Below are positions 23,417 through 30,091 of a stretch of DNA of 34,955 bases, in pieces. A program made the position numbers and the translations under genes. The notes beneath the pieces are model-generated. The model searched no databases, had not been told where the DNA came from, and saw nothing but the letters and a program-made list of their open reading frames with translations. Each line of letters opens with the position of its first letter. Position 1 is the first letter of the stretch. This DNA comes from a virus: positions 1-34,955 of IMG/VR virus record IMGVR_UViG_3300028422_001967, one strand, 5' to 3'.

Positions 23417-24030
23417 TCGGTGAAACTCTCGGAAATCGTTGCACAAGACACCTCGCGCTCACCGTGGCACGGTTCACCCATGCGCAGGCTCGGGGAGATC
23501 GCGGCGATGGTGGTAGGCAGGCTGATGGAGGCGTGGCTCATCGAGCGCGCCGAGGAACTGGATGCGGGCCGGGCGACGCCGGGATGGGTCGAGCCCGCTC
23601 GCGTGGGGGCAGCGGGGGCACTGCCCTGCCCTCGCCCCTTCGCGGAGGAGAAAAAGCGCGAGACGACCGGAGACGAAGCCGCCTCGCGCAGGTGTCCGGT
23701 GTGTTTGCAGCACCGGCAGGGAGGAGAGACGCGCGGGGCACGATCGGCAGCCGTGGGGAACGGTGCTCCTGCCGACGCGAGGGGGAGCCCCGCGCTCGCC
23801 GCGCAGGGGAGGCGGCGATGGGATTGAGTATCGGCGGTCGGGGCGCTACTCCCGAAAGGCATGGCGGGATTCGAACCCACAGCTTCATGTCGGACGTCCC
23901 GCATCCCCCGGTAGGAGGAGTACGGGCACGCTATCCCGAACGGCGTCCATACCCAGGACTCATGCCGCCCCACTCCGTCGAGCTGCGCGTCTTGCTCCCG
24001 CGCCGCCGCCGATTTCGTCGAGGCCCGCAT
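23413..24030 (-). CDS. Doubtful 205-codon frame between cro and CII-like gene
   Basis: This open frame starts in a TGATG junction with cro and ends in an ATGA junction with the CII-like gene, just as true genes do here. The peptide, however, is Ser/Ala/Pro/Arg-rich, unlike a folded protein, and a tRNA-like sequence lies inside it. A plausible gene also runs on the opposite strand. It may be a degenerate gene or non-coding leader. Confidence 0.3.
   Translation of the reverse strand: MRASTKSAAAREQDAQLDGVGRHESWVWTPFGIACPYSSYRGMRDVRHEAVGSNPAMPFGSSAPTADTQSHRRLPCAASAGLPLASAGAPFPTAADRAPRVSPPCRCCKHTGHLREAASSPVVSRFFSSAKGRGQGSAPAAPTRAGSTHPGVARPASSSSARSMSHASISLPTTIAAISPSLRMGEPCHGEREVSCATISESFTE
23480..23827 (+). 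CDS. Doubtful 115-codon plus-strand frame
   Basis: The first part (MRRLGEIAAMVVGRLMEAWL, then IERAEELDAG) looks like a true amphipathic protein with good codon use, and a CPVC motif follows. No ribosome site is visible, and the strand opposes every neighbour. A GTG at 23420 could extend it. It competes with the minus-strand frame; only one is likely real. Confidence 0.35.
   Translation: MRRLGEIAAMVVGRLMEAWLIERAEELDAGRATPGWVEPARVGAAGALPCPRPFAEEKKRETTGDEAASRRCPVCLQHRQGGETRGARSAAVGNGAPADARGSPALAAQGRRRWD
23857..23954 (-). tRNA. tRNA-like element, probably degenerate
   Basis: On the minus strand GTGGG-TTCGAAT-CCCGC is a perfect T arm, followed by CATGCCT, which pairs with GGGTATG 85 nt upstream (five Watson-Crick and two G-U pairs). 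A D-like arm (ACGC...GCGT) and a long variable-like hairpin can be drawn. No 5-bp anticodon stem with a 7-nt loop forms, and no CCA follows. It is likely a decayed class II tRNA or a tRNA mimic. Confidence 0.4.
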
Positions 24031-24254
24031 CACTCGGCGGCCTCTGTGTGTTTTGCAGTACACGCCCTCAGCAGCACGTTCGCCGTGACGGGCTTCCCGA
24101 GCCGGCGGCCCATGGCGATCAGAGCCGGCCAGTAATCCGTTGGGATGCTGCCGCGCTGTTTCCACTGGCGCGGCGTTACCGCCGGGCGGTTTAGCGCCTC
24201 GCCAATTTTTGTCGGGCCTCCCAGGGCCTCAAGGATTTCTGCAATGGTGTCCAT
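24030..24254 (-). CDS. cro: Cro-like repressor, YdaS/carph-isopro type
   Basis: The 74-residue protein has the HTH pattern IAEILEALGGPTKIGEALNR, then AVTPRQWKQRGSIPTDYWPA, as in YdaS-like and carph-isopro Cro proteins. It is divergent from cI and first in the left operon. The ATG lies only 7 nt after the presumed -10 box, so the mRNA is probably leaderless. It should bind the CGATAC-N5-GTATCG operators. Confidence 0.82.
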   Translation of the reverse strand: MDTIAEILEALGGPTKIGEALNRPAVTPRQWKQRGSIPTDYWPALIAMGRRLGKPVTANVLLRACTAKHTEAAE

Positions 24255-24261
24255 GCCGGAA

Positions 24262-24293
24262 ACGATACGCCAAGTATCGCCGCCGATCAATAC
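24262..24293 (-). promoter_or_regulatory. Left promoter for cro
   Basis: On the minus strand TTGATC, 17 bp and TATCGT run into the cro ATG. Five bases separate the -35 box from CGATAC, so the operator covers the -10 box. The same geometry occurs at the right promoter. Confidence 0.65.
24263..24279. promoter_or_regulatory. Operator OL1, CGATAC-N5-GTATCG
   Basis: A perfect dyad, CGATAC-GCCAA-GTATCG, overlaps the -10 box of the cro promoter. Identical half-sites and spacing occur at 25806-25822 and 25841-25857, supporting one repressor. Confidence 0.75.
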
Positions 24294-24304
24294 AAAACGT
24301 ATCG
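24288..24304. promoter_or_regulatory. Operator OL2, one mismatch
   Basis: Read on the minus strand, CGATAC-GTTTT-GTATTG is the same dyad with one changed base, centred 25 bp from OL1 and overlapping the -35 box. A second, reversed GTATC-N5-GATAC pair at 24299-24313 overlaps it and the cI promoter. Confidence 0.6.
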
Positions 24305-24306
24305 CT

Positions 24307-24341
24307 TTGATACAGGGCGCCCTTATCGGACAATCTGTCCG
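24307..24341 (+). promoter_or_regulatory. cI promoter candidate with CGGACA dyad
   Basis: TTGATA (24307-24312), a 16-bp spacer and GACAAT (24329-24334) precede cI. A dyad CGGACA-ATC-TGTCCG at 24327-24341 covers the -10 box. It may be another operator or a hairpin. Confidence 0.45.
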
Positions 24342-24362
24342 GATTTTCGAAAGGGGATATCG

Positions 24363-25088
24363 TTGGCTACGCTGTTGAAGCAGGCTCGGGAAAAGGCTGG
24401 GTATAAGAGCGCCGCAGAGTTTGCGCGCATTCACAGGTTCCCGGACGTGACGTACCGAAGCCACGAGAACGGTGTGCGCCCGCTGACCGTTGAGGCGGCG
24501 AAGAGGTACGCCCCGCCGCTCGGCTTAGAGTGGACTGACCTGATGGACGACGTAACAGACGCCCTCGACAAGGTTTCAGAAGCGGAGAAAACAGCCGTCC
24601 ACCGCGCGCCGGCTCAGCCACACGCTTCCGCTAAAATCCCAGAGATCGACGTGCGCGGCGGCATGGGTGCTGGTGGAGTTATCGCCTATACCAACAACCA
24701 CACGGACGAGTACGGCAACCAGACCTCGCGCGATGACGTGCGTGGCGTGTGGGACATGCCGACCGATTACGTGCGCCACGAGCTGCGCGTCGTCCCGTCG
24801 CGGGTGCAGATCATAGAGGTGCGCGGAGACAGCATGGAGCCGACGCTGGCCTCCCGCGATCGCGTGATGATCGACCTAGACGACACCGATCCCGGACAGG
24901 GAGGCGTGTTCGCGGTGTGGGATGGCGAGACGGTGCTGGTAAAGAGGGTTGAGAAGATCCACGCCAGCGAACCGCCGACCGTACGGGTGAAGTCGGACAA
25001 TCCGCATCACGACGCGTTCGAGTTGGTACTTGAGGAAGGCGGCGGGCGCATCATCGGGCGCGCGGTGTGGTTCGGGCGGAGGATGTAG
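24363..25088 (+). CDS. cI: CI-type repressor, HTH plus S24 peptidase domain
   Basis: The 241-residue protein keeps the lysogenic state. An N-terminal HTH (about 1-60) is followed by a LexA/S24 domain with GDSMEPTL (Ser157) and VLVKRV (Lys194). A103-G104 in MGAGGV is a likely autocleavage site on RecA activation. The start is TTG at 24363, with AAAGGGG 6 nt upstream. It should bind the CGATAC operators at both outward promoters. Its stop lies only 5 bp from the stop of the convergent lipoprotein gene. Confidence 0.9.
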   Translation: MATLLKQAREKAGYKSAAEFARIHRFPDVTYRSHENGVRPLTVEAAKRYAPPLGLEWTDLMDDVTDALDKVSEAEKTAVHRAPAQPHASAKIPEIDVRGGMGAGGVIAYTNNHTDEYGNQTSRDDVRGVWDMPTDYVRHELRVVPSRVQIIEVRGDSMEPTLASRDRVMIDLDDTDPGQGGVFAVWDGETVLVKRVEKIHASEPPTVRVKSDNPHHDAFELVLEEGGGRIIGRAVWFGRRM

Positions 25089-25093
25089 GCAGG

Positions 25094-25522
25094 TCAGTCC
25101 TTCCTCACGACTCCAGCATCACGCATCCGCTGGGCATAGATCTCGCACCCGTTCCTGTTCCCCTCGCTAAAACCGTTGATGATGACCCCTGATTGGTCGG
25201 AAACGATGCGAACGTAGCAGTTGTAACTCACCTGCATTGGCATATAGCTGTTGTAGCTGTACGTATACGGCGTGTTCCCAACGTACCCATTGCCGTAATT
25301 CGTCGTCGGCATCATGAATGTGTTCGATGAATTAACCGACCACTCGGAATACTTCAGATTGTCGACATCTCGCACACGATCCGGGTATCCAAAAACGGCA
25401 TATGCGTCCTGAAGTGGTCTACCATTCAGGGTGTTAAATCCAGCCGTCATATCCTCGAATGTGGAAGCGCACGCTCCAAGAGCCAGCACCAAGGACCCAC
25501 ACAACAGAGCTTTCCCGTTCAT
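25094..25522 (-). CDS. Lipoprotein, probable lysogenic-conversion gene
   Basis: The 142-residue protein has a signal peptide and lipobox LALGAC (Cys18), then a Tyr/Asn/Ser-rich mature part (NYGNGYVGNTPYTYSYN near 75-91). YAVFGYPDRV near 41-50 recalls BamE/SmpA-like proteins, loosely. Its base composition is clearly lower in GC than the surroundings. It is convergent with cI and transcribed after a small membrane protein. A surface or superinfection-exclusion role is inferred from location. Confidence 0.78.
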   Translation of the reverse strand: MNGKALLCGSLVLALGACASTFEDMTAGFNTLNGRPLQDAYAVFGYPDRVRDVDNLKYSEWSVNSSNTFMMPTTNYGNGYVGNTPYTYSYNSYMPMQVSYNCYVRIVSDQSGVIINGFSEGNRNGCEIYAQRMRDAGVVRKD

Positions 25523-25525
25523 CCC

Positions 25526-25753
25526 CTATTCCCCCTCGCAAACTCGCGTCGCCCCGCTGCCGTAGCAATCTGATGGATGATTCCACCCACCTACGGCCCA
25601 CGCCACCAGGAGCGACAGAACCAAAACCAGGGCGGCAGCACCTTTTATTCGATCATGGATATCGCCTTCTCGGCGGCTGGCTTTCTCCATCAGCCACCAC
25701 CACCCAGCTGCAATAGCCCAACCCCCAAACAGCCACACCAAAGCGCTGATCAT
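25526..25753 (-). CDS. Small two-TM protein of the moron
   Basis: The 75-residue protein has hydrophobic segments near 2-21 and 38-55. The ATG at 25751-25753 has AAAGGGG 5 nt upstream. It ends 3 bp before the lipoprotein gene, so the two are probably co-expressed in the lysogen. A role with the lipoprotein at the envelope is inferred. Confidence 0.72.
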   Translation of the reverse strand: MISALVWLFGGWAIAAGWWWLMEKASRREGDIHDRIKGAAALVLVLSLLVAWAVGGWNHPSDCYGSGATRVCEGE

Positions 25754-25805
25754 GTAGACCCCTTTGCGGTTGAAGAATCGTACCGCTGCTCCCCGATTCT
25801 CGGCA

Positions 25806-25822
25806 CGATACTTTTTGTATCG
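25806..25822. promoter_or_regulatory. Operator OR2, CGATAC-N5-GTATCG
   Basis: A perfect dyad with spacer TTTTT, centred 35 bp from OR1, lies upstream of the right promoter -35 box. It also faces the two-TM gene on the other strand and may silence it. Confidence 0.75.
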
Positions 25823-25829
25823 TTTTTGC

Positions 25830-25858
25830 TTGACCTGTAGCGATACAGCTTGTATCGT
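25830..25858 (+). promoter_or_regulatory. Right promoter
   Basis: TTGACC (25830-25835), 17 bp and TATCGT (25853-25858) form the best promoter in the window. The spacer contains the operator, in the same position as at the left promoter. It drives the right arm from 25904. Confidence 0.75.
25841..25857. promoter_or_regulatory. Operator OR1, CGATAC-N5-GTATCG
   Basis: A perfect dyad with spacer AGCTT overlaps the -10 box of the right promoter. Confidence 0.75.
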
Positions 25859-25903
25859 CTCCCTATCGAACACGGAGCGCCGCTCCGCAGATGGGAGGCC
25901 AGC

Positions 25904-26242
25904 ATGTCCACCAGCCGCACGATCTACGCCGAGGTCTACAACCAGCAGGGCGTCGCGATTTCGGAAATCGAATGCGAGGCGCTGTTCGAGGTCGACGAGA
26001 CGGATAGCGAGGTTTCCATCTCCGAGATTTTCGTCGTCTGGGATGGCAAGCGGATCACGCTCGTCGATGGTGATCCCGGATACGAGGCCGCGTACAACGC
26101 CGCAGACCGGATGCTCCAGTCCGCTGATACGCGCTCGATGATCGAGGAGGACCTGTTCGAGGAAGTGCGGGAATACGACTACCCGCTCGGTGGCCTCTCC
26201 AGCGGTCAGAGCGCGTGGCTCTCCAGCTACGCGGCGGAGTGA
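25904..26242 (+). CDS. First right-arm protein, unknown function
   Basis: The 112-residue acidic protein has IYAEVYNQQGVAISEIECEA near 7-26 and ISEIFVVWDGKRITLVDGDP near 40-59, a beta-rich pattern. It has no recognised family. GGGAGG lies 6 nt before the ATG. It is the first gene expressed on release of the right promoter, so an early host-takeover role is possible. Confidence 0.75.
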   Translation: MSTSRTIYAEVYNQQGVAISEIECEALFEVDETDSEVSISEIFVVWDGKRITLVDGDPGYEAAYNAADRMLQSADTRSMIEEDLFEEVREYDYPLGGLSSGQSAWLSSYAAE

Positions 26243-26247
26243 CCCAG

Positions 26248-26394
26248 ATGTCGCGCACCAACGCCAAGCTTGCGCTCGTCGGAGCCGCCTACACCCTCGC
26301 CGCCATGGGCACCGCCTGGGCGATCATCGAATTTCTGCGCATCGCGCTGCCGGCCTGCACGGCTGCTGAGCGCGCCATGGGGAGCACGCTGTGA
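26248..26394 (+). CDS. 48-residue membrane peptide
   Basis: One hydrophobic segment (LALVGAAYTLAAMGTAWAII near 8-27) fills most of the peptide. The ATG lies 5 bp after the previous stop, and its stop forms TGATG with the next gene. Function unknown. Confidence 0.6.
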   Translation: MSRTNAKLALVGAAYTLAAMGTAWAIIEFLRIALPACTAAERAMGSTL

Positions 26395-26678
26395 TGGCTG
26401 AGACGAAGCACACGCCAGGCAAGTGGCGCTACAGCATCAACTACGGCCCGGACGACGAGGCGAACTACGCAAACGTCTACAGCACCTCTGGCTCGTTCGT
26501 CGGAAATCTCCAGACGCACCATGCCATCGAGATCGTGACGGCCTGCAACTCGCACGCCGCCATGCTCGCGGCGCTGGAAGAGGCGCAGCTGATTATCCGC
26601 GGAGAGCATCTGCCCACCAGCGTGCGGCTGGCCGAGATCGAGGCCGCCATAGCCCGGGCCAAGGGTGAGCCGCAATGA
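26394..26678 (+). CDS. HTPGxW-type phage protein
   Basis: The 94-residue protein begins with HTPGKWRYS, a motif common in small phage proteins of unknown function, then HHAIEIVTACNSHAAMLAAL near 43-62. The start forms TGATG with the preceding gene. Confidence 0.75.
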   Translation: MAETKHTPGKWRYSINYGPDDEANYANVYSTSGSFVGNLQTHHAIEIVTACNSHAAMLAALEEAQLIIRGEHLPTSVRLAEIEAAIARAKGEPQ

Positions 26679-26758
26679 CCGCCGCCATTCTCGCGCTCTG
26701 CTACGCCGCCGTCTCGGTCCACGTCTCGCTCTCGATCGTGCGGGGGAATCATGGCTGA
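26675..26758 (+). CDS. 27-residue hydrophobic peptide
   Basis: The frame overlaps the preceding stop as ATGA and the next start by 8 nt (ATGGCTGA). It encodes one short hydrophobic helix. The coupling at both ends supports translation; function unknown. Confidence 0.45.
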   Translation: MTAAILALCYAAVSVHVSLSIVRGNHG

Positions 26759-26921
26759 GGCTGAGAAAAATCTGCTCACCATGAAGCGGCTGCCACGTTC
26801 CGGCGTGGCGCTGCGCGAGATCTCCGTCGACGCCTACGTGCGCGGCGACAAGGACGGAGCCTTGGTTATCTACACGCTCGCCGAGGCTGTCGAAGCCGAT
26901 GGCAGGAAGGCGACGCCATGA
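26751..26921 (+). CDS. 56-residue phage protein
   Basis: The basic peptide LTMKRLPRSGVALREISVDA, then YVRGDKDGALVIYTLAEAV, precedes the exonuclease and overlaps it as ATGA. No family recognised. Confidence 0.65.
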   Translation: MAEAEKNLLTMKRLPRSGVALREISVDAYVRGDKDGALVIYTLAEAVEADGRKATP

Positions 26922-27907
26922 GCAACATCCCGCTCTCCGAGCGCCGCAAATTCGTCGGCGCATCCGAGGTAGGCAGCCTCTTCTACGCCGTCGAGACGGA
27001 AGACGGGCGTATTGTCTATCCGCACATGTTCGAGCCACTTCCGCCCGGCGCTGCGATCCTCGGGTGCTTGTCACGCCACACCACCGGATACCGCCTCTGG
27101 CACATCAAGGCCGGAAACGTCGACGCCGACAACCTCGACGAGGTGGAACGCGTGCAGGCGGGGCAGCACATGGAACCAGCCATTGCCGCATGGTCCGCCG
27201 AGAAGTGGCCGGAGTGGTCCGGCGTTCTGCGCAAGGTGCGCCGCTACATCGAACATCCAGAGATCACCGGCTTCGGCGCGTCGCGCGACTACGAGTTGCA
27301 CGCCGCCGGGCTTCCGCCGGTCGAGATCAAGAACGTCGACGGCCTGATATTCCGCGACGAGTGGCAGGCGGACGGCGACGAGATCACCGCTCCGCCGCTC
27401 GACATCACGCTGCAGGTGCAGCACCAGATCGCCGCAGACAGATCGAAGGCGGACCACGGATGGATCGTCGCCTGCGTCGGCGGCAACCGGCTGCTGCGCG
27501 GCAGGATCGCGGCGCACGCACCCACCATTGCCCGCATCGAGGATGCAGTGGCGGCCTTTTGGCGCAGCGTCGCCGACGGCATTCCGCCCGACGACTTCGC
27601 CGACATCGAAACCGCGTCGGAACTCTACCTTGACAACGAGCGCGCGGCGCTGCTCGACCTCGATGGCGATAACCGCTTCCCGGACCTGTGCGCGCGGTAT
27701 CGAAAACTCGACCGCATCACCAAACGCGCGTCCGGCTTGCGCGACGCCGTGAAGGCACAGATTGCCCTCAAGGTGGCTGATGCCACGCGCGCCGAGGGTT
27801 CCGGGTTCCGCGTCACCTATCCCATCGTGCACCGCAAGGAGCGCGTCCAGACCATCGCCGCCGGGACCTACCGGGGTACCCTCACCATCAAGGAGATCGT
27901 TCGATGA
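26918..27907 (+). CDS. YqaJ-type recombination exonuclease
   Basis: The 329-residue protein fits the YqaJ/lambda-exonuclease fold that resects double-strand ends. Motifs seen are VGASEVGSLF (13-22), GQHMEPAIA (82-90), D124 and PVEIKNVDG (134-142, with E136 and K138), then QVQHQ (166-170). The gene overlaps recT as ATGA, the standard pairing of exonuclease and annealing protein. Confidence 0.88.
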   Translation: MSNIPLSERRKFVGASEVGSLFYAVETEDGRIVYPHMFEPLPPGAAILGCLSRHTTGYRLWHIKAGNVDADNLDEVERVQAGQHMEPAIAAWSAEKWPEWSGVLRKVRRYIEHPEITGFGASRDYELHAAGLPPVEIKNVDGLIFRDEWQADGDEITAPPLDITLQVQHQIAADRSKADHGWIVACVGGNRLLRGRIAAHAPTIARIEDAVAAFWRSVADGIPPDDFADIETASELYLDNERAALLDLDGDNRFPDLCARYRKLDRITKRASGLRDAVKAQIALKVADATRAEGSGFRVTYPIVHRKERVQTIAAGTYRGTLTIKEIVR

Positions 27908-28929
27908 ACACAGCCGTTGCCACGCAGCAGCAGAAACAGGTCGTGCCGTTCGAGCAGGTGCGCGAGCAGGTCCTTTCACACGCTTTCGCCGAGCAGGTGA
28001 AGATGGCACTGCCAGACCACATCAGCGTCGAGAAGTTCCAGCGGATCGTCATCACCGCGCTGGCGAAAACGCCGGACCTCGTTGCCGCCGACCGCCCCAG
28101 CCTGTTCACCTCGTGCGTGGAAGCCGCCGCGGACGGTCTCCTTCCCAATGGCAAGGAGGCTGCGCTCGTCGTCTACAACACTAAGGTCAAGCGCAACGGC
28201 ACGGACGTGTGGATCAAGGCGGTCCAGTACATGCCGATGATCGCCGGGATCTACAAGAAGGCCCGCAACTCCGGCGAGGTGAAGACGCTGGCAGCCTACG
28301 TCGTGTTCGAGAACGACGAATTCAGCTTCAAATACGGGTTCGAGCCTAGCATCACCCACAAGCCGATCATCGGAGACCGCGGTAATCCCATCGCTGTCTA
28401 CGCCGTCGCGGTTCTGGCGGATGACTCCCGAGACCTCGAGGTGATGACTATCGATGAGGTCGAAAAGGTCAGAAAGGCGTCGAAGTCTGGCGACAACGGC
28501 CCGTGGAAGGCGTGGTGGGAGGAGATGGCGCGTAAGACCGTGGTGCGCCGCCTCGCGAAGCGAATGCCACTGACCCCCGACCTCGAGCGCGTCGTGAACC
28601 GCATGGATGCGCTGTACGAATTCGAGGACGGCAAGCAGAGCCGTGCCATCAGCGGTAGCACCCGCAAGCCCGCCATCGGCTTCGCCACCACCGAACAGCA
28701 GGCGTCCGCGTTCGCGCCGGCAGGCGAAACCGTCGACGCAGAAACCGGCGAGGTGATCGAGGGCAAGACCGTGGAGCACAGCGCCGGCGCGGCCGCGCTC
28801 TCGATCCTCCAGGCCTGCAAGTCGCTCGATGACATCGACGCAGCCTGGGACGCGCTCGGCGACGATGAAAAGGCCGCCGTCGGTGCCGATGCCTATGACG
28901 AACTGCGCATGAAGCTGGGGGCCGAGTGA
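27904..28929 (+). CDS. recT: RecT-family single-strand annealing protein
   Basis: The 341-residue protein matches RecT: ALAKTPDLVAADRPSLFTSC near 52-71, AAADGLLPNGKEAALVVYNT near 74-93, and WIKAVQYMPMIAGIYKKARN. It pairs complementary strands made by the adjacent exonuclease. The C-terminal 80 residues are acidic and variable. Confidence 0.92.
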   Translation: MNTAVATQQQKQVVPFEQVREQVLSHAFAEQVKMALPDHISVEKFQRIVITALAKTPDLVAADRPSLFTSCVEAAADGLLPNGKEAALVVYNTKVKRNGTDVWIKAVQYMPMIAGIYKKARNSGEVKTLAAYVVFENDEFSFKYGFEPSITHKPIIGDRGNPIAVYAVAVLADDSRDLEVMTIDEVEKVRKASKSGDNGPWKAWWEEMARKTVVRRLAKRMPLTPDLERVVNRMDALYEFEDGKQSRAISGSTRKPAIGFATTEQQASAFAPAGETVDAETGEVIEGKTVEHSAGAAALSILQACKSLDDIDAAWDALGDDEKAAVGADAYDELRMKLGAE

Positions 28930-29099
28930 TCTCCCAAGCCGCAGTCGCCGCCGTCGCCAGCGCGGCGTCCCTGGCGGAACTGGAACAGGCTGCGGAAGAG
29001 CACAGGGCCACAACCGACGCGATGAAGACCAATGCCGACCCCCGGCTTGTGCTGCTGCGCGGGGTCTACCGCAGGAAGCGAGAGGAGTTGAAGGGATGA
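28926..29099 (+). CDS. 57-residue helical protein
   Basis: A GTG start overlaps the recT stop as GTGA, and the end overlaps the next start as ATGA. The peptide is an Ala/Glu-rich helix with a basic tail. It may be a small partner of the recombinase, by position only. Confidence 0.6.
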   Translation: MISQAAVAAVASAASLAELEQAAEEHRATTDAMKTNADPRLVLLRGVYRRKREELKG

Positions 29100-29317
29100 G
29101 CGAGATCAACGATGGCGGGTTTGCTTTTCCGCAGAGCATTGGCCCTGGAGGACCGTTTGGGGGAATGAATCTCCGCGACTACTTCGCCGGGCAGGCGCTG
29201 GCCGGGTGGCTCGCATCGTTCGGCCCTGACGAAAGCGCGAGGCCGGGCAAGGTCGCCGAGTTTGCCTACGAGGTCGCCGACGCGACGCTCAAGGCGCGGG
29301 AGGCCAGCCATGAATGA
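29096..29317 (+). CDS. Small conserved phage protein
   Basis: The 73-residue protein has INDGGFAFPQS and GGMNLRDYFAGQALAGWLAS near 22-41, a pattern often seen in prophages, without known role. It ends in REASHE at a repeated junction sequence. Confidence 0.7.
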   Translation: MSEINDGGFAFPQSIGPGGPFGGMNLRDYFAGQALAGWLASFGPDESARPGKVAEFAYEVADATLKAREASHE

Positions 29318-29642
29318 GTTCACGAAGGGCGAGTTCATGGCTGGCATGGGAGATACCTACGCCCCTGGGTGCGACTTCATCCCCATCGAAAGTTCAGCCG
29401 GCGATGTTCCCGCATGGGCGATGGCGGATGTGGATGTCGGAATGACTGATGAGGTACGGGCCAACGCCGCCCTGATCGCCACAGCCCTCACCAGCGCAAC
29501 CCGCCTTGCCGAGCGGGGTTTTGATGCGCAGGCCGTCATGGGCGCGCTGCCGGAGATCATTGAGGCGGTGTCCGACAATGGGGCGCTCAAATGGTGTTCC
29601 GAAATCCTCTCCCGTATCCGCCTGGAGGCCAGCCATGACTGA
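29310..29642 (+). CDS. Phage protein of unknown function
   Basis: The 110-residue protein is helical and acidic (GMTDEVRANAALIATALTSA near 45-64). The ATG follows GGGAGGCCAGCC. It overlaps both neighbours. No family recognised. Confidence 0.65.
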   Translation: MNEFTKGEFMAGMGDTYAPGCDFIPIESSAGDVPAWAMADVDVGMTDEVRANAALIATALTSATRLAERGFDAQAVMGALPEIIEAVSDNGALKWCSEILSRIRLEASHD

Positions 29643-29880
29643 TGTCGTTCTGAAGGTCGGTCAGGTGTGGGCCGACAACGACCCGCGCGGTGCCGCGTAT
29701 TACGGGCGTGAGCGTCACATCATGGTCGTCGAGGTTCTGCCGAACGGCGCGCGATGCAAAGTCGTCCAGCACGGGAACACCGAGATGATCGGTCGTGAGA
29801 CGCTCATCCTGGCGAAGCGGTTCCGCCCAACCAAGGGCGGATATCGCCTGATCTCGGAGGCAGTCCATGACGAAGGCTGA
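29635..29880 (+). CDS. Small beta-rich phage protein
   Basis: The 81-residue protein has VGQVWADNDPRGAAYYGRER near 8-27 and HIMVVEVLPNGARCKVVQHG near 28-47, resembling an SH3-like beta barrel. Role unknown. Confidence 0.65.
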   Translation: MTDVVLKVGQVWADNDPRGAAYYGRERHIMVVEVLPNGARCKVVQHGNTEMIGRETLILAKRFRPTKGGYRLISEAVHDEG

Positions 29881-30091
29881 CGAACTGCGCGATAGCTGCG
29901 GCGTGTGCCAAAGCTGGGAGGTGACGAAGGAAAACGCGCTCAAGGACGAGGCCGCAGACGCCATGGACCAGATGGCCGGGGCGTTGAAAGAAGCGCGGCG
30001 CATGTTGGACCACTATGGAACGCGAGACTCGGGTGGTGTGTCCAAGATCGTCTCCGCCCTCCGAGCCGCCGGATACGAGGAGGACCAATGA
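29867..30091 (+). CDS. Small helical protein
   Basis: The 74-residue acidic protein ends VSALRAAGYEEDQ, similar to the next protein. A short CGVC motif lies near 11-14. The ATG overlaps the previous stop. Confidence 0.6.
   Translation: MTKADELRDSCGVCQSWEVTKENALKDEAADAMDQMAGALKEARRMLDHYGTRDSGGVSKIVSALRAAGYEEDQ

Noticed and set aside
23857-23954. Functional selenocysteine or standard class II tRNA
   Set aside because: No TCA anticodon and no 5-bp anticodon stem with a 7-nt loop can be drawn; kept only as a tRNA-like element.
25754-25840. Strong promoter for the two-TM/lipoprotein pair
   Set aside because: On the minus strand TATCGT is present, but the matching -35 position reads TCAAGC, a poor box; I cannot place the promoter.
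27071-28009. Minus-strand frame over the exonuclease and recT
   Set aside because: The plus-strand genes have clear catalytic motifs; this is a high-GC shadow.
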